Assembly (NCBI GenBank): GCA_026645375.1
Contig: JAPFFX010000119.1
Location: 1-10,849, forward strand
DNA length: 10,849 nt
From: Citricoccus sp. WCRC_4
Lineage (GTDB): Bacteria > Actinomycetota > Actinomycetes > Actinomycetales > Micrococcaceae
Direction of reading: 5' to 3'
Part shown: piece by piece, positions 6,652 to 10,849 of the stretch
How positions within the stretch are numbered: the stretch's first letter is position 1
Layout: each line of letters begins with the position of its first letter
The notes under the pieces: generated by a model
Database searches by the model: none
Seen by the model: only the letters and a program-made list of their open reading frames with translations
Told to the model about the DNA's origin: nothing
Translations under genes and position numbers: made by a program

Positions 6652-7491
6652 TCAGTAGGCTGCTGGCACCTCTCGGGGGAGTTGCTGCATTTCCCGGTAA
6701 TCGCCCTGGGCCTGCCGCTTGGGCAGCTTGACGTCCGGCTTCTGGAGTGGCTCGTAGGGTATCCGGTCCAGGATGTGGGTGATGATGTTGAGCCGCCCCC
6801 GCTTCTTGTCGTTGGTGTCCGCGATGTACCAGGGCGCCCAGGCGGTGTCGGTGCTCCGGAACATGTCGTCCCGGGCGCGTGAGTAGTCGAACCAGCGACT
6901 GTAGGACTTCAGGTCCATGTCCGAGAGCTTCCAGTACTTGCGCGGGTCCTCGATCCGGCTCTGCAGCCGCAGGGTCTGCTGTTCGTCGGTGACCTCCAGC
7001 CAGTACTTCAGCAGCAGGATCCCCGATTCCACCATGGCCCGTTCGAAGTCCGGAACGACTCGGAGGAAATTCTTCGACTCCTCTTCGGTGCAGAAACCCA
7101 TCACGCGTTCCACCCCGGCCCGGTTGTACCAGCTCCGGTCGAAGATGACGATCTCCCCGCCGGCCGGAAAATGCGGGACATACCGCTGGACGTACATCTG
7201 CGACCGCTCGCGCGGCGTCGGAGTCGGCAGCGCCACCACCCGGAACACGCGCGGACTGACCCGTTCGGTGATCGTCTTGATCACCCCGCCCTTGCCGGCC
7301 GTGTCCCGGCCCTCGAAGACGATGACGATCTTTGCTCCGGTCGACTTGGTCCACTCCTGGACGGCCACCAGTTCGGCGTGCAGCGGCTTGACGAGCTGGG
7401 AGAATTCCCGCCGCTTCATGACTTGCGCGTCGCCCAGCTCGCTCGTCGACTCGTCCTGCCCGGTTGCGGACTTCTTCTTGTTCTTTCCCAT
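6652..7491 (-). CDS. ppk2: Polyphosphate kinase 2 (single-domain PPK2)
   Basis: PPK2 transfers phosphate between inorganic polyphosphate and nucleotides, usually running towards NTP synthesis from NDP. The 279-residue protein has a Walker A motif FEGRDTAGKGG (59-69), the aromatic/basic segment QMYVQRYVPHFP (98-109), a Walker B-type segment IFDRSWYNRAGVERVMGF (116-133; Asp118), the lid/substrate region RLQSRIEDPRKYWKLS (175-190), and DYSRARDDMF..TDTAWAPWY (202-222). One PPK2 domain with Asp in GRDTAGKGG fits the class I, ADP/GDP-phosphorylating group; the class call is inference. The first 25 residues are polar and Lys-rich (MGKNKKK). I chose ATG7491 because GGAGG lies about 10 nt upstream and homology starts soon after; the frame stays open further upstream only as a shadow of the opposite-strand gene. 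It is divergent from the SHOCT gene and precedes the P-type ATPase. Confidence 0.95.
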   Translation of the reverse strand: MGKNKKKSATGQDESTSELGDAQVMKRREFSQLVKPLHAELVAVQEWTKSTGAKIVIVFEGRDTAGKGGVIKTITERVSPRVFRVVALPTPTPRERSQMYVQRYVPHFPAGGEIVIFDRSWYNRAGVERVMGFCTEEESKNFLRVVPDFERAMVESGILLLKYWLEVTDEQQTLRLQSRIEDPRKYWKLSDMDLKSYSRWFDYSRARDDMFRSTDTAWAPWYIADTNDKKRGRLNIITHILDRIPYEPLQKPDVKLPKRQAQGDYREMQQLPREVPAAY

Positions 7492-7545
7492 GACCGCGAA
7501 ACCTCCACTCGCGCCGGTGCCTTCCCCGTGACCAGTCTCCCCTCG

Positions 7546-7563
7546 CGGCGGGGGGACCCGCCG
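7546..7563 (+). promoter_or_regulatory. Hairpin in the ppk2 leader / divergent promoter region
   Basis: CGGCGGG and CCCGCCG form a perfect 7-bp stem around GGGA, which read on the plus strand is a GNRA-type tetraloop. It lies 54 nt upstream of the ppk2 ATG and would be in the ppk2 leader if transcription starts further out. There is no independent evidence of function. Confidence 0.25.
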
Positions 7564-7574
7564 GTCTTTCACCC

Positions 7575-7608
7575 CGCCCGGGTGACGCTCCCGGGGTGCG
7601 CCCGGGTG
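7575..7608 (+). repeat. Direct repeat CGCCCGGGTG x 2 in the divergent promoter region
   Basis: Perfect 10-bp copies lie at 7575-7584 and 7599-7608, 24 bp apart start to start, with a related CTCCCGGGGTG between them (7588-7598). Each contains the self-complementary core CCCGGG. The second copy abuts the candidate -10 box of the SHOCT gene, as expected for a regulator site, but no known operator is recognised. Confidence 0.45.
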
Positions 7609-7614
7609 GATACT
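7609..7614 (+). promoter_or_regulatory. Candidate -10 box (GATACT) for the SHOCT-domain gene
   Basis: GATACT differs from the -10 consensus mainly at its first base. It would start RNA near 7621, giving a leader of about 42 nt. No good -35 hexamer is visible 16-18 nt upstream, where the CCCGGG repeats lie instead. An activator-dependent or alternative-sigma promoter is possible. Confidence 0.3.
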
Positions 7615-7638
7615 TCGAGGCACGGGAGAGGGGACCGG

Positions 7639-7653
7639 ATGTCGCCTCATTAA
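7639..7653 (+). other. Possible 4-codon leader ORF (MSPH) before the SHOCT gene
   Basis: ATG TCG CCT CAT TAA lies in the leader of the SHOCT-domain gene. AGAGGGG sits a few bases before its ATG, and its stop overlaps the AAGGAG ribosome binding site (7652-7657) of the main gene. Translation of this micro-ORF would place a terminating ribosome directly on that site. It may equally be chance. Confidence 0.2.
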
Positions 7654-7662
7654 GGAGAGATC

Positions 7663-8052
7663 ATGGATTTCTGGGAGAGTTTCTGGGAGTTCTTCTGGTT
7701 CCTGTTCTGGCTCTACGCCTTCGTTGCCTTCTTCTACGTGCTCTTCGCGATCATCTCGGACATCTTCAAGGACAGGGCGCTGAATGGCTGGCTCAAGGCG
7801 GTGTGGTTGATCGTCCTGGTGTTCATCCCCTTCATCTCGATCCTCGTCTACCTGATCGCCCGCGGTGACGGGATGGCGGCACGGAACCAACGGGAGGCCG
7901 TCGCCCGTCAGGACGCGCAGGCGTCCTATATCCGGTCGGTGGCCGGAGTCAGCCTCAGCGATGAGATCACCAAGGCGCGCGCGTTGCTCGACGCCGGGAC
8001 CATCACCGAGGAGGAGTACACCCTGATCAAGCAGAAGGCCGTGAACGGTTAG
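7663..8052 (+). CDS. Small membrane protein: PLDc_N-like two-helix region plus SHOCT domain
   Basis: The 129-residue protein has two membrane helices (about 11-32 and 45-66) separated by a short polar loop, SDIFKDRALNGWLKA (32-46). This resembles the N-terminal membrane region of phospholipase D/cardiolipin-synthase-like proteins (PLDc_N), without any catalytic HKD motif. A basic linker (about 67-95) leads to a C-terminal SHOCT domain (about 99-126; LSDEITKARALLDAGTITEEEY). SHOCT is a short module often placed at protein ends, perhaps for oligomerisation; no catalytic role is expected. The N-terminus is extremely aromatic: 15 of the first 25 residues are F, W or Y. AAGGAG lies 5 nt before the ATG, a strong site. 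The gene is divergent from ppk2 and followed 217 bp later by the MalT-like regulator. Specific function unknown. Confidence 0.9.
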   Translation: MDFWESFWEFFWFLFWLYAFVAFFYVLFAIISDIFKDRALNGWLKAVWLIVLVFIPFISILVYLIARGDGMAARNQREAVARQDAQASYIRSVAGVSLSDEITKARALLDAGTITEEEYTLIKQKAVNG

Positions 8053-8070
8053 CAGTCCGGTCACGAATTC

Positions 8071-8096
8071 ATCCGGTCCGGGTGATCCGGTCCGGG
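8071..8096 (+). repeat. Tandem direct repeat ATCCGGTCCGGG x 2
   Basis: Two perfect 12-bp copies (8071-8082 and 8085-8096) are spaced 14 bp start to start. They begin 18 bp after the stop of the SHOCT gene. A shorter related piece, GTCCGGTCAC, lies just upstream of them. Confidence 0.6.
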
Positions 8097-8108
8097 GTGG
8101 CTGGACCG
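8088..8108 (+). terminator. Possible terminator of the SHOCT-domain gene
   Basis: CGGTCC (8088-8093) and GGACCG (8103-8108) pair as a 6-bp stem, extendable inward by a G-U and a G-C pair to leave a 5-nt loop. It lies 36 nt after the stop codon. There is no T-run, as is common for high-GC actinobacterial terminators, so support is partial. The left arm lies inside the second copy of the 12-bp repeat. Confidence 0.35.
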
Positions 8109-8114
8109 TACAGT
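8109..8114 (+). promoter_or_regulatory. Weak candidate -10 box (TACAGT) for the MalT-like regulator gene
   Basis: TACAGT fits TANNNT and lies directly after the hairpin stem at 8088-8108. It would give a long leader of about 150 nt containing the inverted repeat at 8156-8182. There is no clear -35. Confidence 0.2.
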
Positions 8115-8122
8115 GTGCCCGG

Positions 8123-8182
8123 ACGCGGTCAGTGGACGACAGGGAATCGCCTGGTCACGCGGTAGAGCGGTGACACCGCGTG
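8123..8182 (+). promoter_or_regulatory. Operator-like set of ACGCGGT half-sites, including an 8-bp inverted repeat
   Basis: CACGCGGT (8156-8163) and ACCGCGTG (8175-8182) form a perfect 8-bp inverted repeat around an 11-nt spacer. A third ACGCGGT copy lies at 8123-8129. GTGCCCGGAC also occurs twice (8115-8124 and 8180-8189), overlapping the outer elements. The set sits about 90-150 bp before the regulator's start codon, a sensible place for an operator or a leader hairpin. No known binding protein is recognised. Confidence 0.4.
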
Positions 8183-8269
8183 CCCGGACCTCACCAGCAG
8201 ACCCGCATCCTCGGCCACGGAGCGGGGCGGCACGGGTGAACACCGGGTGATTCCGGGAAGGACTGCACG

Positions 8270-10849
8270 ATGAGGGGTAGTCTGCCTCAGTCCTCGACGG
8301 AGCTGCCGTTGCAGCAGTTCGCACCGGACCTGACGCCGACGGGGCCGGAGACCGCCGCCACCGGAGCTGACTGGCCCGCCGGCGCCGATCCGCCCGCAGG
8401 AGCCCTCGGCCCCCTGCGGCGTCGCCGTCTGGAGCAGGCCATCTCGGGTGCCGTTCGGGCCCGCCGGACCACGGTGGTCTCCGCACCCGCCGGCTACGGG
8501 AAGACGACCCTGCTGCGTGACTGGTCGCGCAGCAGCGACGAGGCGTGCGCCTGGCTGACCGTCGGCCGATCGGTCGACGGGCCGGCAGAGCTCTACCGGG
8601 GGATCGTCCTGGCCCTGCACCGCGCGGCGGTGGAACTCCGCGGCCCGGCCCGTGGCGCGGTGCTGGCCCTGGACCCGCAGCCGGGCCGCAACTCCCGGGA
8701 GGACCACGATCACGTCATCCGGGCGCTGGAGGCGCTCACTGAACCCCTGATCCTGGTCATCGACGACCTGCACCGGGCCGGTCCGGGGCTCGACGACGGC
8801 CTGCTGGGCAGCCTGCTCGAGTCCGGTCCGGCCGCGCTGCAGCTGATCCTGTGCTCACGGGGCGCCCCGGCACTGCCGCTGGCGGCAGCGCGGCTGCGCG
8901 GCGCGATCACGGACATCGGACCCGGTGACCTCGCCTTCACGCTGGAGGAGACCGGGGGGCTGCTCTCGATGCACGGATTCGACGGCCCAACCCAGGCCCC
9001 GGCGTTGTGGAAGGCCACGGCCGGTTGGCCGGTGGCCCTCGCCGAGGCCCTGGCCCCCGGCGCGATGGGACGGGCCCCGGCCGATGCCTTCTGCCCGGAA
9101 CCACGCAGGGCCTTCCTCGCCTACGTCGCCGAGGAGGTCCTGGCCGACTGCCCCGCCCCCCTGGCGGACTTCGTCCTGCGCGCCACGACGCGGGACACGA
9201 TCGACTGCCGGCTGGCCATCGACCTGGGTGGAGACGTCCCGGGGGCCCAGTTGCTGGAGGAGTGCCTGGAGCAGGGGTTCCTCCTGGAGCAGGACCGCTC
9301 CAGCGTCGCCGGGGCCAGGTACACCTGGCAGCCGCTGTTCGCCGCGGCCTGCCGCACCATCCTGTCCCATCGCGACCCCCAGCTTGCCCGCACCCTCCAC
9401 GGCGTCGCGGCACGGCACTTCCAGGACGTGGACGTGCGCGCCTGCGTCTCGGAGGCCCTGCTGGGTGACGATCCCCGGACGGCGATGAAGTCGATCGGGG
9501 AGCACTGGCTGGAGGTGCTCATGACCGAGGGCGCGGCACCCTTGGAACAACTGTGCCTGCGGCTGCCGTTCCCCTGGAGCGAGGACCCCGAGGTACTCCT
9601 GGTCCGGTCCGCCTGCCGCGCGATCGCGGGCGACCAGCCCTACGCCGCCGTGCTGGGACGCCGCGCGTCCTCGGGCCTGACCGGACTGGGCGTGGCACGC
9701 CGGCGCCGCTTCGCCGTCAACCGGGCGCTGTTCGAACTCTTCGTCCTGGGCCGTGGGGATCACGAGGCCGCGGCCCGCGAGGGATACCGGATCGTCGACC
9801 TGGCCACGCAGCACCCGGCGGCCACGCTGACCAATGGCCTCTTCCTCCTGGGCCGGAACGAGGCCCGGTCCTTCCGCCCCGGAAAGGAAGCGACCGACCT
9901 GCTGCGGGCGGCCACCGCGGCCGGCAGGGCCAATGGCTTCACCACCATCGAGCAGTGCGCCGGGGCGGAACTCGCCCTGGCCCTGTCCGTCCAGGGCGAC
10001 TTCACGACCGCGCAACAGCAGGGCGCGACGGTGACCGACCAGGCCGGGGCCCCCGCCCCGGCCTGTCGGCCATGCCTGGCACCGGTGTGGCTGGCCAGCG
10101 GGATCGCGGCGTACTGGCAGGACGACCTGCCGCGCGCCGACCGCGATCTCGCGGAGGCGGCCGACGCCGGCTGCGGCCCCTTCCCGGTCGATTCGCTGGG
10201 CATGGTGTACCGGGTCCTCGTCGCCTGCGCCACGGGAGATCCGGCCCGGATCACGGCATCGGACATGGCGCTCAGGGCCGTCGACGCGCAGCAGCGCCAC
10301 GACTCCTCCTGGCCCACCCTGGCGCGGGTCGCCGCCGCGAAGCTGCGCGAGGCGGCCGGCGACCTCCGGGGCGCCGCAGCCATCGCCAAGCCCCTGGCCA
10401 GAAGCGGTGTCTCACCGCTGGCCGACGCCCTGATGGCCGAGGTTCTGCGGAAGGCGGGGGAACCCGAGGCCGCGCTGGCGTGCGTGGAGGCCCTGGGGGA
10501 GGAGGCGAACCCACCCTATATCGAGGCCAGCGCCGCCCTGACCGAGGTGCTGATCGCAGATGCGGCCGGAGAGTCCGGGGTCGCCCACGAGCGGCTGGAG
10601 TACGCCGTCGCCTGCGCCGAACCCCAGTCGGTCCTGCGGCCCTTCGTCGAGCATCGCGCGGACCTGCTCCAGCTGCTGGTCCAGCACGCGGCGTGGGGCA
10701 CCGCCCATGACGCCTTCATCGCCTCGGCGCTGGCGCACCAGCCGCCGGATCCTGTCCGGCGCAGGCAACGCGATTTCTGGACGCTGTCCGAGAGGGAACG
10801 GGAGGTCCTGTCCTACTTGCGGACCATGCTCACGGCTGCGGAGATCGCC
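8270..10849 (+). CDS. MalT/LAL-type LuxR family ATPase regulator, C-terminus cut by window edge
   Basis: An open frame of 860 codons runs from ATG8270 to the window end. The ATG has AAGGA 7 nt upstream (8258-8262). A Pro/Ala-rich leader (about 1-47) precedes a STAND/MalT-type NTPase: RRRRLEQAI (50-58), Walker A APAGYGKTT (72-80) and Walker B ILVIDDLH (161-168), then LILCSRG and the WKATAGWPVALAEAL segment. A long helical, Ala-rich, probably TPR-like region follows. At the end, LSEREREVLSYLRTMLTAAEIA (839-860) is the start of a LuxR/GerE DNA-binding helix-turn-helix. About 40 residues should remain outside. Such regulators bind ATP and an effector in the sensor domain, then activate transcription. 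The protein is unusually rich in Cys (about 17, including CRPC at 599-602). The effector and target genes are unknown; the neighbouring SHOCT and ppk2 genes are candidate targets. Confidence 0.93.
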   Translation, partial: MRGSLPQSSTELPLQQFAPDLTPTGPETAATGADWPAGADPPAGALGPLRRRRLEQAISGAVRARRTTVVSAPAGYGKTTLLRDWSRSSDEACAWLTVGRSVDGPAELYRGIVLALHRAAVELRGPARGAVLALDPQPGRNSREDHDHVIRALEALTEPLILVIDDLHRAGPGLDDGLLGSLLESGPAALQLILCSRGAPALPLAAARLRGAITDIGPGDLAFTLEETGGLLSMHGFDGPTQAPALWKATAGWPVALAEALAPGAMGRAPADAFCPEPRRAFLAYVAEEVLADCPAPLADFVLRATTRDTIDCRLAIDLGGDVPGAQLLEECLEQGFLLEQDRSSVAGARYTWQPLFAAACRTILSHRDPQLARTLHGVAARHFQDVDVRACVSEALLGDDPRTAMKSIGEHWLEVLMTEGAAPLEQLCLRLPFPWSEDPEVLLVRSACRAIAGDQPYAAVLGRRASSGLTGLGVARRRRFAVNRALFELFVLGRGDHEAAAREGYRIVDLATQHPAATLTNGLFLLGRNEARSFRPGKEATDLLRAATAAGRANGFTTIEQCAGAELALALSVQGDFTTAQQQGATVTDQAGAPAPACRPCLAPVWLASGIAAYWQDDLPRADRDLAEAADAGCGPFPVDSLGMVYRVLVACATGDPARITASDMALRAVDAQQRHDSSWPTLARVAAAKLREAAGDLRGAAAIAKPLARSGVSPLADALMAEVLRKAGEPEAALACVEALGEEANPPYIEASAALTEVLIADAAGESGVAHERLEYAVACAEPQSVLRPFVEHRADLLQLLVQHAAWGTAHDAFIASALAHQPPDPVRRRQRDFWTLSEREREVLSYLRTMLTAAEIA

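Noticed and set aside
7492..8064. Upstream extension of the ppk2 frame by 191 codons
   Set aside because: The extension is antisense to the SHOCT-domain gene and has shadow-like composition. PPK2 homology and a ribosome binding site support the start at 7491.
8855..10300. 481-residue minus-strand open frame
   Set aside because: It is antisense to the MalT-like regulator, low in complexity, and has no domain features.
9553..10710. 385-residue plus-strand frame rich in Gly, Arg and Pro
   Set aside because: It is out of frame with the LuxR-type regulator that continuously covers the region and has motifs at both ends.
1..10849. Mobile element, phage defence or biosynthetic cluster
   Set aside because: No transposase, integrase, nuclease, methylase, tRNA-flanked junction or biosynthetic enzyme is visible. 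Base composition appears uniform and the genes look chromosomal.

Overview
The window is very GC-rich, has a strong G/C bias at third codon positions, and carries no rRNA, tRNA, CRISPR array or insertion sequence that I can see. The LigA variant (extended middle region ending in a conserved stretch around PLWRVLVALSIRHVGPTAA), the actinobacterial-type PPK2 and the SHOCT and MalT-like proteins point to a high-GC actinobacterium, most likely Micrococcales/Micrococcaceae (Kocuria, Micrococcus, Citricoccus or Arthrobacter relatives). The taxonomic call is inference from protein similarity recalled from memory.

Left part (1-3677): the 5' end of a lipoprotein gene leaves the window on the minus strand. 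It is divergent from ligA (NAD-dependent DNA ligase). ligA overlaps an inositol-monophosphatase-family gene by ATGA, so the two are probably one transcription unit. The ligA 3' end carries a perfect 15-bp x 3 in-frame tandem repeat, and its GTG start sits exactly where a leaderless transcript from a TANNNT box would begin.

Middle part (3678-7491, minus strand): ppk2 (polyphosphate kinase 2) is followed, after a 96-bp gap with two perfect short hairpins, by a complete P-type ATPase. The ATPase keeps all catalytic motifs. Its M4-M6 ion-site motifs are not those of the Ca2+, Na+/K+ or H+ pumps: PTGMP replaces PEGLP, and M5-M6 contain no acidic residue. A polyphosphate-to-nucleotide kinase and an ATP-driven pump of unknown substrate would thus be co-expressed.

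Right part (7492-10849, plus strand): a small two-helix membrane protein with a C-terminal SHOCT domain is divergent from ppk2. After a repeat-rich 217-bp gap comes a large MalT/LAL-type LuxR regulator. It runs off the window 16 residues after its LuxR helix-turn-helix begins.

The most interesting content is the ppk2 / non-canonical P-type ATPase / SHOCT / MalT-like regulator neighbourhood. It may be a stress-energy and ion-homeostasis module, but nothing in the sequence proves a functional link beyond gene order. All genes fully inside the window appear intact, with no frameshifts.
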